A DNA stretch of 64,000 bases, taken from the NCBI GenBank assembly GCA_002573605.1, contig PDNA01000052.1:1-64000 (forward strand), given 5' to 3'. Numbering within the stretch: the first letter of the stretch is position 1; every line of letters begins with the position of its first letter. Positions 23,580-35,061 of this stretch are shown piece by piece. The position numbers and the translations under genes are program-made. The notes below the pieces were generated by a model, which was given only the letters and a program-made list of their open reading frames with translations, did no database searches and was not told where the DNA came from. The DNA is from Polytolypa hystricis UAMH7299 (Eukaryota; Ascomycota; Eurotiomycetes; Onygenales).

Positions 23580-26500
23580 CTACCTCGCCGCCCCAAACAA
23601 CACGAGCACAATCTCATCAAGAATCGTATATACGAGATGCGTATTCAGCCGCTGATTATTCGTTGTGGCAAAGATCCTTCTCGCCGCGGCCTGCGCATTT
23701 GCTCTCCCCACCACACTTGCGGCCAGATCCGGAATCAGTGTCGCGAGCATAACGCTTGCCTCTGTGCGGCTTTTCATTTTCTCGGCTGTCGTGCGCGGTT
23801 TGAATTGGCGCAGTTTGCCGCCGGGCCACATGGTGTCTTTAGCAAGGGAGATGTACCGGAGTAGAGAGGAGTCTGAGACAAGAGATTTCGCGCTCTCGCG
23901 TACTTTACGCTCGATTGTGCCGCCGAGGAGCTGGTGCAGTACGACGACGACGGCGCGGCCGCGCAGCCAGTTGTTGCCCTTGTTCAGCTCGAAGACTTCG
24001 AGAAAGATGTCGCAGATGGGCTTCACGAAGGGTTCTAGCTCGCGGTCTTCGAACGCGTTGAGCTCTGCTTCAGCTTCTGCGGCGGTCATAGAGTCTTCTG
24101 GCACGAGCTCGGGTTGCGCGAGATTGCCGCCTAGCTGGTTGGTTGCGGCGGAGATGAGGTTTTGCCCTGCGGTCGAGAGTTGGTCGAGAACGGCGATGTT
24201 GCCGAGGAAATCGTCCATGCCGTCTGCAACGGAGTTGTAGATACGCGAGACAAGATCGCGGTTTTCGTCTTCACGAGGGAGTTCGTCTGTTGCGACGATG
24301 GCACGTTGGGATAGGAATGAACGTAGGTCACGGCTACGACAGACTTCCGGAAGGAGGAGGAGCTGCTGCAAGTATGCTTCCAACGCAAGACGGCGCTTGT
24401 GTAGGAAATCGCGTTGTAATTTCATGACCATTCTCCGTCGCGGGAACTCGAGATGGCGGACTGATGGGTAGCGCATGCGCAGGCGCTGATGAAGGTCATG
24501 AAACTCACTGTACCGGCGCGGGACAGCCCAGGAGGCTGCAGGCATCATGTCCCCAGCTTTTCGTTGTACTTCAATAAGGTAGAGAGCGTATTCCCGTCCA
24601 TCTTCCTCCTTGCCAACCATGATAGACTTGATTTGGGCTGTCGCGCGACCGAAAAGGCTGTTATCACTCTCTTGGATAACGTACTGCTGCCGCTGCATGT
24701 CCTTGCGTCGGAGCTCACGCTGAAGACTGGCTTTGGATTTGCCCAAAATGCGAAGCTCTGCGGTGTTATTTGTCAGTTCCGCCTTCCGCGTTAGAGTGTC
24801 AACGACGCCCTCCTGCGCATGAAGCTTTTCGATATCGGCCGTCAACACAGCTATGGCTTCGGCCAGCCCGAGGTCACCAGGAGCTGCCTCGTGTATTTCT
24901 TCGGCAGGGTCCTTGTCCTCGCCTTCAATTACAGGATCCGCATATTCATCTTCGATAAACTTTTCCTCGTCCGGAAATAAGTCATCGTCTGTGAATACGC
25001 CAATCCGAGAAGACGTGTTAACGAGTCCTAGAGAGGCAATGCTAGGTTTGCCTTTCTCCACTGAATGCGAGTCAGATCGTGAAACGTCTAATGAGCTTCT
25101 TTGTGAATCCGAATCTCTACTCGGTTGAAATAACAATGGGCTCTTGGATTCGTCCAGCTTTCCATCACTTGGCTCATTGGTGATAATATCATTCAGGGCC
25201 GCCTCCATAGACTCTATGACATGGTTGTGGTGAGCTTCACCATCTCCGTTCTGGGAATCCATACCGACACTATGAGTTGATTGCGCCATCGGATCGTTAT
25301 CCAAGTCTTCATCAAACAATGGAGGGCGGGTGGAGTCAAGAGATCCTCTAGGTGAGTGGGAATCACCCATTGCGCGTGAGGAGTTCGATAACTCAGACGA
25401 GGAGAGTGCGGCGCGTCTCAAACTACGCGACTTGTTGTCCGCTGGCGATTCTGTATGGCGCATAAGAGGGGGGAGAGGGCGTCGTTCTTGATTATCAGAA
25501 GCAGGTGATCGATTCAAAGTTGGTCTCTCAATGCGCGCAGCCGCTGCCGAAGCAGCTTCGTCGGAAGCTAAGTATTTATAGTACAGATCGGACTTTTTGA
25601 AACTAGGGTAAAATTTGCTCTGCATTTCCTCGAGCACAGCTGACTGGGTTGTTAAAATAACCCTTCTAGCTTTGAGGTACTGATCGGGGGTTGCCTTCTT
25701 TCCCGCATCAATGAACTCCTTAACGGCCTTGCGAGAGTCATCAGGAACATGCAGCTCAGGCTTTGATAAATGCGTTTCGCTAATCAAGACAACGTCGTTT
25801 CTATCGGCCGTTGTCCAATTTATGGAGGTCGACGGTGTGTCGTCCCCGAAATCATCTTCTAGGGGATTTCGGAATCCATCAACAACGATCCAAAACTGAA
25901 CGAGGGGCATGAGACCAAGGCGATCCATGAACTCCATAAAGTACGAAAGGCCTGCCGCATTTTTCATGACGTCAACAAGTGATATTTCGTGAGGCTTAGA
26001 CATGTAGCTGTAGCGGAGGTCGGATGTATTTGTTGCCGGATTAGGGCTGCCGCTTAGTGCAGAAAGTTTGGCGACCTTCTGATCGAGCACTCTCTTCCCC
26101 GTCTCCAGACGTCGAAGATACACCTGATCTTGTCCTTGAACCATGCTCTCGCGTTTAAGTTGACTTGAGACATGGTTCCTGAACCTCCTCGCATCGGACA
26201 GGTTATTACAGCGACGAATTACCCGGACAAAACGCTCGAATTCCCGCTCAGAGTCAGTGGGACCTAATCGTGGGAATCTATTGCCATTTTTTGATTTAGG
26301 GAGTGGTGATGCGTGCTCATCCAGGGCTGCGCGCAGCTTCCGAACAGTTTTGCGATCTTGTAGAGCAGAACGCGCATAAACCTCCATAAGCTGATTCCAA
26401 GTGTCTGGATCGGATAGTAGTGTCAGAATAGGAGACAAAACGGCGCAAGTCACAATTTCCTTGACAAGAACGGCTACAGCGCGGCTGTTAATCAGGGACT

Positions 26501-27233
26501 GGGGTAACAGCCGGGGGAGCAGAGTAACGACGAGTTTGCGGATGTGGTCCTGTTGAACATGTTTGGGATCCGTGAATGAAACCGACGCAGCTGGGTGCAA
26601 GTTGCCCTCTTTATATCTGCTAGCAATTGCAATATCCAATTCCTCCGATTCCGTGACGCTGCGGGTAAGGTTCTTGCCCCGAACGGTGCGTTCCGCATGA
26701 TCAAAGTCCTTGAAATGCGTAGTGATGATCGGCACGATGCGTGAGACCAGTATTTCCACCAAATCCTCATTCTGCAATCTCTCCCTGAGTTTTCCAAGCG
26801 CTGCTCTTATTGCACGATCGACTTCATTCGGAAATCGGGGGCTTTTGCTAATGTTTCCGTACCACGAAGAGATAAAGTCCCTTATTGCGAGTCGTACTAG
26901 ATCGTCGAGAGCCTCTGACACGATAAACGATTGAGGGTATAGGGATGCGGGTAGATACTCTGCTTCCTTCCGGTAGTTACTGGCATCTTCCTCCCATTTG
27001 CTGCGGGCTAGAAAGGCGACGGAGGTACCAGCCAAATTCGCGCTAGGCTTATGACGTACATCTCCACACCTGACCGTGAGTAGAACGGCGGCACCGAACG
27101 AAAGGGTGGCAACAGCAGCTCCAAAGACAAAAGCATACCCAAAGTAGCGGAGTATGGGAAGCGATTGCACGAGCAGGCCCCATGCGATGAATCCGCCGAC
27201 GCTGGCGTAGAGGAGGTTACGTCGCAGGGCCAT
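23580..27233 (-). CDS. mdm1: MDM1/SNX13-14 family sorting nexin
   Basis: One uninterrupted frame of 1217 aa. Order of parts: two N-terminal membrane segments (about 10-55) that anchor the protein in the ER; a PXA domain (about 103-300, SEALDDLVRLAIRDFISSWYGN); an RGS domain (about 418-550, ending YYKYLAS); a disordered Ser-rich linker; a coiled coil (IAVLTADIEKLHAQEG); a PX domain around RRYSEFHDLHQRL (residue about 906), whose RRYSEF is the usual phosphoinositide-binding core; and a C-terminal nexin domain (about 1070-1190). Yeast Mdm1 (1127 aa) tethers ER to vacuole and marks sites of lipid droplet growth. The absence of introns is notable next to intron-rich neighbours. It is divergent from OPI3 with 629 bases between starts. 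Confidence 0.95.
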   Translation of the reverse strand: MALRRNLLYASVGGFIAWGLLVQSLPILRYFGYAFVFGAAVATLSFGAAVLLTVRCGDVRHKPSANLAGTSVAFLARSKWEEDASNYRKEAEYLPASLYPQSFIVSEALDDLVRLAIRDFISSWYGNISKSPRFPNEVDRAIRAALGKLRERLQNEDLVEILVSRIVPIITTHFKDFDHAERTVRGKNLTRSVTESEELDIAIASRYKEGNLHPAASVSFTDPKHVQQDHIRKLVVTLLPRLLPQSLINSRAVAVLVKEIVTCAVLSPILTLLSDPDTWNQLMEVYARSALQDRKTVRKLRAALDEHASPLPKSKNGNRFPRLGPTDSEREFERFVRVIRRCNNLSDARRFRNHVSSQLKRESMVQGQDQVYLRRLETGKRVLDQKVAKLSALSGSPNPATNTSDLRYSYMSKPHEISLVDVMKNAAGLSYFMEFMDRLGLMPLVQFWIVVDGFRNPLEDDFGDDTPSTSINWTTADRNDVVLISETHLSKPELHVPDDSRKAVKEFIDAGKKATPDQYLKARRVILTTQSAVLEEMQSKFYPSFKKSDLYYKYLASDEAASAAAARIERPTLNRSPASDNQERRPLPPLMRHTESPADNKSRSLRRAALSSSELSNSSRAMGDSHSPRGSLDSTRPPLFDEDLDNDPMAQSTHSVGMDSQNGDGEAHHNHVIESMEAALNDIITNEPSDGKLDESKSPLLFQPSRDSDSQRSSLDVSRSDSHSVEKGKPSIASLGLVNTSSRIGVFTDDDLFPDEEKFIEDEYADPVIEGEDKDPAEEIHEAAPGDLGLAEAIAVLTADIEKLHAQEGVVDTLTRKAELTNNTAELRILGKSKASLQRELRRKDMQRQQYVIQESDNSLFGRATAQIKSIMVGKEEDGREYALYLIEVQRKAGDMMPAASWAVPRRYSEFHDLHQRLRMRYPSVRHLEFPRRRMVMKLQRDFLHKRRLALEAYLQQLLLLPEVCRSRDLRSFLSQRAIVATDELPREDENRDLVSRIYNSVADGMDDFLGNIAVLDQLSTAGQNLISAATNQLGGNLAQPELVPEDSMTAAEAEAELNAFEDRELEPFVKPICDIFLEVFELNKGNNWLRGRAVVVVLHQLLGGTIERKVRESAKSLVSDSSLLRYISLAKDTMWPGGKLRQFKPRTTAEKMKSRTEASVMLATLIPDLAASVVGRANAQAAARRIFATTNNQRLNTHLVYTILDEIVLVLFGAAR

Positions 27234-27862
27234 TGTCCCCAGAAGGTTTCGGGGTTGAACCCATGCTGTCAGACGAACAGCGGCATGGGAACCCTAGAGG
27301 AGTGCGTCGTCTAAATAGATTGATATCAGCCGAGTGTATCCCGGGAAGGGAGCTGTTCATTCTTACCGCTGTAGATTGTCGTCTTTAGTTGCATCTCAGC
27401 ATCAGCATCAGTATCAGTATCTCCGTCTTCGGGCGTTCGAGTTGTTGATGCTTGCTTACGAAAACAAGGTCACAGATCGGATATTCTATTTCCCGGTCAC
27501 ATCCAGATCTATGTATACTCTCCATACCCACGGGGAGTACCTGGGAAACAAGTATCAGCTTCACTGCCTATGGAGGTACCAAATCAGACTCTAAGTCCAA
27601 ATGTGTAACTTAAACCTAGAGAATTAGGAACAATGCTCAACTGATTGTCCAGTTGCTAGACACAATCTCAAAATGCATGAAGCGTAGAACTAGAACTGCA
27701 TTGGTGCATGCATAACGACTAGCTTTGCGGAACACTCGCTGTGCACAAACAACAAATTCTGCCAACTTCATCATTCTCTCTTCCAACAACATCCTATCAA
27801 CCCGCCATTCCACACCCTTTCCCTTACCACCTCTCCTCGACGAGGAAGATATACGACTCAAC
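27234..27862. promoter_or_regulatory. shared divergent promoter MDM1/OPI3
   Basis: The two start codons are 629 bases apart and face away from each other, so this segment must hold both promoters. A CAGCATCAGCATCAGTATCAG run lies near 27398-27420. I do not see a convincing inositol-responsive element. Confidence 0.5.
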
Positions 27863-28851
27863 ATGTCAGCCCTCACAGAATACGTAGACTTTTCCCAAAA
27901 AAGCTTACAGAGTGGGTTTTGACCTCTCCCATCTGGCAGCCAACGCCCATATACACTAGGTATAGCTAACCAGTATCTCTATTTTGGGAACACAGTCGCC
28001 GCACTGGCCATAGCTTTCAACCCCATATTTTGGAAGTAAGCTCCCTTTTTGGACCCCTTGAAACACTCAAAACAGACAAAGATAGAATTAGCTAACCTTC
28101 TTTTGTAACCAGCATCGTCGCCCGTCAAGGTGTGTAGCACGCAAGCCCCTCCGGCCCCCACTGGCACCTGCAACGCCTCACTCCCTCGTACCCCTCAACG
28201 CGTCCCAAGAAACTCAATATAACTAAAAACAACCCCTATTCTTCTCTTCCGGGGGGCCTACAGAATACCACAATCACTTCCTTACCCGGATATTTGGCAG
28301 CCCCTACCGAGGATGCTACTTCCTAGCAGTCGTAATCTTCTCCATCGGCTTAATCCGCGACCACATCTACAACACCGCGCTAGGTGACCAGCCCTACTTC
28401 GCCCCCGTCCACCAACCATATCTCGCCTATGGATTGTTCGCCTCTGGCAATCTCCTCGTGCTCTCGAGCATGTGGGCGCTTGGGCTCACAGGAACGTATC
28501 TGGGCGATTATTTTGGCATTCTGATGGATGCGCCGGTGACCGGGTTCCCGTTCAATGTCTCCGGTTCGCCCATGTACTGGGGTAGCACGATGAGCTTCCT
28601 CGCTGTTGCGCTGTATAAGGGCAAAGTGGCGGGCCTGTTGTTGACTGTGGAGGTGTTTGTGGTGTACTGGTTTGCCCTTCGATGGGAGGAGTGCGTTCCT
28701 TCCCCCCCAAAAATCCTCCGGCTCACATTTTTATATTTGTAATGGCTAACCCTATTTGTCCCCCCCTTTTTCAAGTCCCTTCACCGCGGAAATCTACGCA
28801 AAGCGTGAGCGTGACCGCGCCAAGTCGAAGAAGGGCGGCAAGCGCTCATAA
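27863..28851 (+). CDS. opi3: phospholipid N-methyltransferase (OPI3 type)
   Basis: Five exons, 27863-27911, 27996-28035, 28113-28129, 28264-28690 and 28776-28851, give 202 aa. The third exon is only 17 nt but is needed to restore NPIFWNIVARQEYHNHFLTR, a strongly conserved block. The product is the ER methyltransferase that converts monomethyl- and dimethyl-phosphatidylethanolamine to phosphatidylcholine. Hydrophobic segments, WALGLTGTYLGDYFGILMDAPVTGFPFNV and the C-terminal FTAEIYAKRERDRAKSKKG identify the PEMT/Opi3 family; the length equals yeast Opi3. The lysine-rich tail fits an ER retrieval signal. Splice phases: A-TC for Ile17, AA-C for the Asn of FWN, G-AA for the Glu of EYHNH and GA-T before PFTAE. 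Confidence 0.93.
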
Positions 28852-29956
28852 ACAAACTACCCTTGGTACACCAAAGCAGCGTGGAGCATATCCTTAGACT
28901 AGGTGGTGGTGTTGTTTTGAGGCTTTCAACATGTCCAGCCTCAAATTACTGCTTCTGGTGGGGGGTTGCGCTACTCTTTCTGGTTTGAAGCCGCATAAGT
29001 GCATAAACTTGTGCATATATACTATTACTTGTGTATGTAATTAAACCGCCCCGTTGGACGGGTTGGATGAAGGAGCAACGAGAGAAGAGCGATAGAGAAG
29101 GGAGGGAGAAAAAATTATCCATGTTCTCAACGAAGTGGATAATGTTAACGATTTTTAAAGCAGTTTTCTTTGTTCTTTTCTTTTTCTTTTTTGACGTTGT
29201 TGATATTGTCCCTTTTTTATATATATATATTTACAAAGCATACATAGAGGAATAGGTTACTAATGATGAGGAGAATACTCAGAGATATATAGAAACAAGT
29301 TTTAAAAAGGATTGTCTAATAGATAAATATGTATATATGCTTTTTCACGCTAGAGATAATAGGTTCGTAGTATATATTGTAGTTCATTTTGTTCCAATGG
29401 CGCCACATGCATTGCTCACTTATCTCAGTGTAGAATAAAAAGGGAGTTGCAGTATGGATTATAATCTTAAGCGTTCAAGGAATGCATGGGTCCAACTACC
29501 CAAATCAAATATATGCATATGTATCAAAAAATAGGTCTCAAGATTCTATTAGAACTGCCCTGGCAAAAGAAATAAAAAATATGACCATCAAAGATGAGAA
29601 TAAGCACAATAAGAAGATCTGCATGCAGCAGTAAGAGGGAAAGAAAAAAAAAAAGAAAAAAAAAAAGGAGAGGGGTGCGTCTTCAAGAAAAACAAAAACG
29701 GCATTCCATCCAGCCCATCAACGCCACGACATCCAACGCCCCCTCGTCTCATACAAGCAAAAACTCCCCCCATAAATCCCATTTCGAAAGGGGCCCCCTC
29801 CCCTCTCCACTAAATTACATATCGCCGTTATCAACAAACTAGATAGAAAAGCCCTTGCAAGCCAAGAGTCCATGTTAGACCAAGCAATGGGTTCTGAACA
29901 TGGACAAAGACGAAGGGGAAAAAAAAAGACACCAAGCAAGCAAGATAAAAAAAAAT
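28852..29956. other. AT-rich convergent intergenic region
   Basis: 3' regions of OPI3 and RXT2, with A- and T-rich stretches, a TATATATATATA run near 29218 and a polypurine A/G run near 29638-29668. No gene recognised. Confidence 0.5.
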
Positions 29957-31934
29957 TCACTGCCTCCTCCTTCCTCTCTTCCCGCCCCTAGTCTCCTCAG
30001 TAATAACATCAACTTCATCCTCATCCGCGCCCTTCTTCAAATCCTCCCCTTCCCCCAATCCCCATCGCTCCTTATCATACCAGTCCTCCCCATCGCTCAT
30101 CTCGCCCACATGGCCCTCCGCCTTGCACCATTCCCAGACCTCGTCTTTCATTCGTAGCGATTTGAGTAGCATATCGTACATGCGCGCGAATCCACGGACG
30201 GTTTCCTCCTGCTTCTGGATATATGACCATAGCAGGCGGCGGGTCTCGTCGGCCTCGAGGGGCGGGAGACCGCACAGACGGTCGAGGTTTGGGGAGGTGG
30301 GGAGGTAGTAGAGCGGGTGTGGGGTGAGGAGGGATATGTCGGTATCTGCGGGAGAACCGGAGCGGGTCGTTGCGTCTGAGAGGCCTGGTGAGTCGGACTG
30401 GTTGGGCGGTTGTGGGTTGGAAGCGTTGGCTTGGGCGCGGGTGGTCATGCGTCGGGGAGGCTCAGGGGATGAGTGTTCGCCTTCGTCGTCTTCTGCTCGG
30501 TTGTCTTTCTCCTTTTGGCTCGCGTCATCGTTTGTGGGTGGTTTATCATTGTCGTCAGCGGGGCCGCCATTGTCGTCTTTCATGGGTTGTGGTTGGGGTT
30601 CCGGTTGTTCGTCTTCATCTTGATCCATGTGGAGAGATTGAGTGTCATCTATAGAGGGCTTTATTTCATCTTGACCTTGCAGGATAGCTGTGAAAGGTTC
30701 AGCTTCCTTCTCCCTTGGCGGCGAGGGAGCACGGTCAGGTGTCTTCTCCTCAGCCACGGGGCCATCTGCTACAGGCTCATCCGTTGCATCGGGCATTTCA
30801 GCATCTTGATTGGCTTCCTGTTGGTCATCTGGTAACTCTTTTTTATCCTGTGTGTCATCTTCAATGGCCATCGGTTCCGGCTCCGGCTTCTGATCCTGTG
30901 GCTGGTCTTCAGGTTGTTGTGTCGGTCCACCAATATGCGAAGATGAAGCTGATCTGCTCTGGTGGCTAGTAAAAGATCTCAATGTGGATTGCTGTTGTTG
31001 CGCGGCAATTGAAGCTGGTTCGAAAAGATTCCGATCCTCTAGCGCTTCCAGGAACCCACAGGGCATCCATGGGGAATCTCCCAAGAACTCCCTGTGCAAT
31101 CTTTTGGCCTTCCACAGTCTAGCCCGTTCTTGCCGCAGCCGCTCGTTGACGGACTCGACCATCATTTTTATGGCGTTGGAGGTGTACGCGCTTGCCATTG
31201 AGGGATGGGTCGCCAGATCAGAGGGGTGTTTCAAGGGACAGAGGAGGGCTAATCGCGGAGCACAGATTCCATAGGTTAGCAAATGATCAGAACCTTCAAA
31301 AAAAGAATTTATAGGACACGCCGTCTAGTTTGCCCGACTCACTCTCAAGAAAAACGTCAGCGAAAGGATTTTCCTCCATCGCCTCCGCCTCTGCGTAGTC
31401 GTCTTCATCTTCATCATCCAGTTCGTCTCCTTCGGAGTCATACTTTGGCGGGTTACGCTCCAATATATCTCGTGTGTAGCCGGCGTATTCGATTCGCTAT
31501 TTCCCGTAAAACAACCCCTCATGGTTAGCGGTTTCGTATTCCATCAATAGCGAATAGGAAAAGAAGGATATCGAAGCCCTGAAAGAAACGCGGAGGATAT
31601 CCTACCTTTCTGTAAAACTGCTGGCCGCTTTCACCAGCAAGTGAGCCTTCATGAATATATCTCGCATTTCCATGCAGCTTGTTTCCGCGATTTGTTGGCC
31701 GGGTGGTAGGTTCGTCGGTGGCCGCATCTAAGCGAAGAAAATTGTATCGTCAGTCGAGGGTCAGTCCAGTTCGACCAGCGAGCGAATGACATCACAAAAT
31801 ATTTTCGTAGAGCTTTCTGGTAGTTATCGATTCGAATTCTCATAAGCAGAAAAAAACGCACCTTCTTTCTGTCGTTGCAGCGACCTTTTCAGAGACGTGA
31901 TGGTGTCCGAAATCATAGCTGCTTGAGCTGCCAT
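29957..31934 (-). CDS. rxt2: RXT2-like subunit of the Rpd3L histone deacetylase complex
   Basis: Exons 31934-31862, 31727-31606, 31496-31343 and 31293-29957 encode 561 aa; introns of 134, 109 and 49 nt, all in phase. The Rxt2 N-terminal domain spans about residues 35-180: NRGNKLHGNARYIHEGSL, SGQQFYRKRIEYAGYTRDIL, ERNPPKYDSEGDELDDEDED, then GICAPRLALLCPLKHPSDLATHPS. In yeast Rxt2 is a structural member of the large Rpd3 deacetylase complex that represses transcription. The middle (about 230-450) is a disordered region rich in Glu, Asp, Gln and Pro, and the end has a predicted helix (SYIQKQEETVRGFARMYDMLLKSL) and a basic GGKRGRRRQ tail. The four exons are tied together by the continuous conserved domain. 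Confidence 0.88.
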
Positions 31935-34900
31935 TTTTCCTTCTTCGCGGCCACAAAAAGTGGCGTGCTGGGAGAGGAAAAGAGTTCTTCCAAACTTCGG
32001 TAATTCGATTAGCTATTGTAGATGTTTTCAGGCGCGAAAAGACATCCCCTGGATCTAGTTGCGGGGTGGTGGACGTAGGAAAGCCTTCTGTTCTAGAAAC
32101 GCGCCGAGTTCAGCGTTCGATGGCGAAGGAAAATGAAAAGTAGAGCGTATAAACGACTTGACAGCGCTGCAGACTGAAAATGATAAAAATGTAAAGGCAG
32201 TGAATATGTTCCACCACGGAGTCGCGCAATGATTCGCATGTCCCCTCTCAGCAGAGCGTGGAGGGATCGGAAGGCTGTGATGCTCTCCCTCTCTCGTGCC
32301 CTTCCACTGTGAAGGTGCGGAGGCCCAATCATCTGCCAGCGGCGTCGGCGCAAAGTTAATTCCGCCAGGCTTTCAGCTGACATAATCAAAACACCCAGCT
32401 ATGACATAATGGCATCGCATCTTTGGGAGTAGAATACATAATATAGTATGTACACAAGTATTCACACAGAGCCGGCCACGTCCTGAGGTTTATTGGTTAC
32501 GGCGGGCTCGGTTTGCCAGTCCCTACTGACACCTATAACTAAAGCGGATGGGGAGCCGGAATACAGATCCATCGTTTCACGGGATACATTTGTCCCTGGC
32601 TATGAATGATCCTCCACTGCCAAGCTAGGCCCTGCTTGAAATGCAGTGGTATTTACAGAGGATCGCAGGAATGAGTAAGGTTGCCGAAGCCAGAGAGGAC
32701 TTGGATGATAATTATGACAATGATACAAAAGATATGACAGCACTCGATCGTGATGCCAATGTACGCCGTGTTAGAACCATTTTTGGGTGGTTGCAGCTTT
32801 ATCTGAAAACGAGCAAACCTACATCCCGCCGGCACCTGTCTGTCACCACACTGTAGAGAGACTGGAACATTACCATTGCAAAACCCGGGGGTGGTACCCA
32901 AGATGAATTCTTCAGCTTCTTTTTGCAATATATATGCCCTACAATTGCGGAGGGATAACCCGTACCACAGAATCCAAAATCTCTCCAGCAGACATTCAAT
33001 GGGCGACTTGATGCATTTCAGACTGCGCCCTCAACCTCCTTCTAAAGGTGTAGGATGGTGTTGGTCCTCTGAGAACCTGCAGTAGCATGGCGAAATTGTT
33101 TCCAATTTGTCATTGCGTATTTGCTTGCGGAGATTGATCCTTTTCGTTTGGATAAAGCCCTCAATGACAAGATGAGAGATGGCCCCGTGGTGTCCAATTT
33201 ACTGTGTATATGCCTAATTTTTCAACACGGACGATGAAGACTCTGGACAATCAAACGTCCAACAGTACTAAGTCAATGGTTCGCCATTGGCCATTGAGCG
33301 ATGCAAGAAGTTTAATCAGCCCCAGATCCCAATTATCCAGATCTGATTGGACATTGAGCATCGGGATATCGGATGAACTTGGCAAATACTTCTAGCATGA
33401 AACCACTAGTGCCTCTGCGCTTCAGACATTGATTGAGATGCACGTGGAGGAATTGAGTCTAGATAATCCCGTTCGCACGTCGGGAGACGACTTCAAATGC
33501 TGGCAGAAAGAAGGTCGCCAGAATTATGCAAAGGCGGATAGGCTGAATGAAACTTACTATGACACATACGGTCGAGAGGTCAAACCACTAGAGGGCGAAA
33601 GAAACTGGCGTGACAAAGAGACTTCTGAGGAGCGCACATTCTCGATACAGCTTTCTAATGGCGCCGGTGTTTACAGGAGGGACGAGTGCTTGGATGCTTT
33701 CAAGCCTTGGTGGATGTCAAGGTCAACTCCAACACAGGCAGCCAGCACAGGATCTGTCAGCAATGGCCAGCCATAAGTACCATAGCGTTTCTTGCAGGGT
33801 TCAAATTACAGTGCGGGAACAGTGTGCAAAGGGACGGTTTTTCTGACAAAGCACTGCAGCAGAACAGTTCCTCTTCTCTTGATCTTGCGAAGGAAGGAGA
33901 GTTGCTCACAAGGAAAACATTATGCGAGGAGTTACAGTTGTTTTCTCTTCACATTTTATCTAGCAGCGATGTTGCAGTTGCTTTAGTAACGTGTCTGGAG
34001 AACAAGGAAACGAAAGGTAGTTGGGAACAACTGGTATGTAGCGATCGAACCCCCCTAAGCACAGCGGAAATATATGGTGGGAGCTGAAGAACTGAAGAGC
34101 CGAGTTAGCATGTCACCAACATATCGCCAGAGGGGACACCTCAGAAGTGCAGTTTTTTTTGGAATTTCCACCCTCTTCCTTCACCTGTGGATATTACTAT
34201 CTTTTGCTGATTGGAACTGGTAGAGTGACCTCTCCTGCCCCCAGACGCCCGGCTTCAGTGAATTCTATTATTGCCTGTTATGTACCGCAAGGGGGAGATA
34301 CTGTAGAACAAAGGTAATGTCGCAAACTAATCCAAGAGGCAAAGGTATGAGTGACAACTTGGGGTCTTGTGCAGCATTCAGCGGAGTATGATGAGTGAGA
34401 AGTTACGGATCATCGGGCTTTTCGCAGTTTATGGGCAACCCAGGCTTCAGCCGGTTATTCGACGCGTTCTCTATGATGGTTACTAAGACCCACGGAAGTT
34501 CTTGAGGAAGAATTCGGACAATCCTCCAGGAAATTGCACTCAGTCATTACCTTGAATCTCTGTACCGCCTTGAGCGAAATCGTCAAATCGAGACAGTCCA
34601 ATGGAGAGTTGGTTTGGTTCCTCTTTCTGATCTGTTTGAGAAATTCAATCGAGCCCGTAAGTCGTGGGATGGGAATCTGACTAGGGCTTTCGTTGGGCAG
34701 CGTCGCTGTTCAGAACCCAAAGATTAGGAGCGGGTGTCGACTTAGGGGAAATATGGGGTTGTTGTCCTAGCCTGCTATCCCATCATGCCGCCACGTCTCT
34801 TTGTTGAGGGATGTGGAAGCACATTTCGCTATCATCAGCCTCATTAACTATAGAGATTTCATGAACCGCAGAGGATTGTCCACATGCTCTCTTCTTTTTT

Positions 34901-35061
34901 TTTTTTTTTTTAAAAAAAGGCTTCTTTCAAGAGTTCCAGCTTTCCCAAAAACGTAGGGTATTTCATCTATGTAGTAACTTCCCCCAAAGAGACCCGAAAA
35001 CCCCACCACAAGGAACATCCTTAGAATGCCGCATCACTCAAGCCCTGGCCCATCTAAACAC
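31935..35061. other. gene-poor region with possible decayed coding DNA
   Basis: In 3.1 kb no intact gene is found. From about 32641 to 33350 one plus-strand frame reads sensibly (for example QDEFFSFFLQYICPTIAEG, then LLAEIDPFRLDKALNDKM) but is broken by scattered stops. From about 33429 to 34087 three overlapping open frames exist. I do not recognise the family. A T17-A7 tract lies at 34895-34918. Confidence 0.35.

Noticed and set aside
34040..34056. GGTTCGATCGC on the minus strand as a tRNA candidate
   Set aside because: No cloverleaf can be drawn from the surrounding bases.
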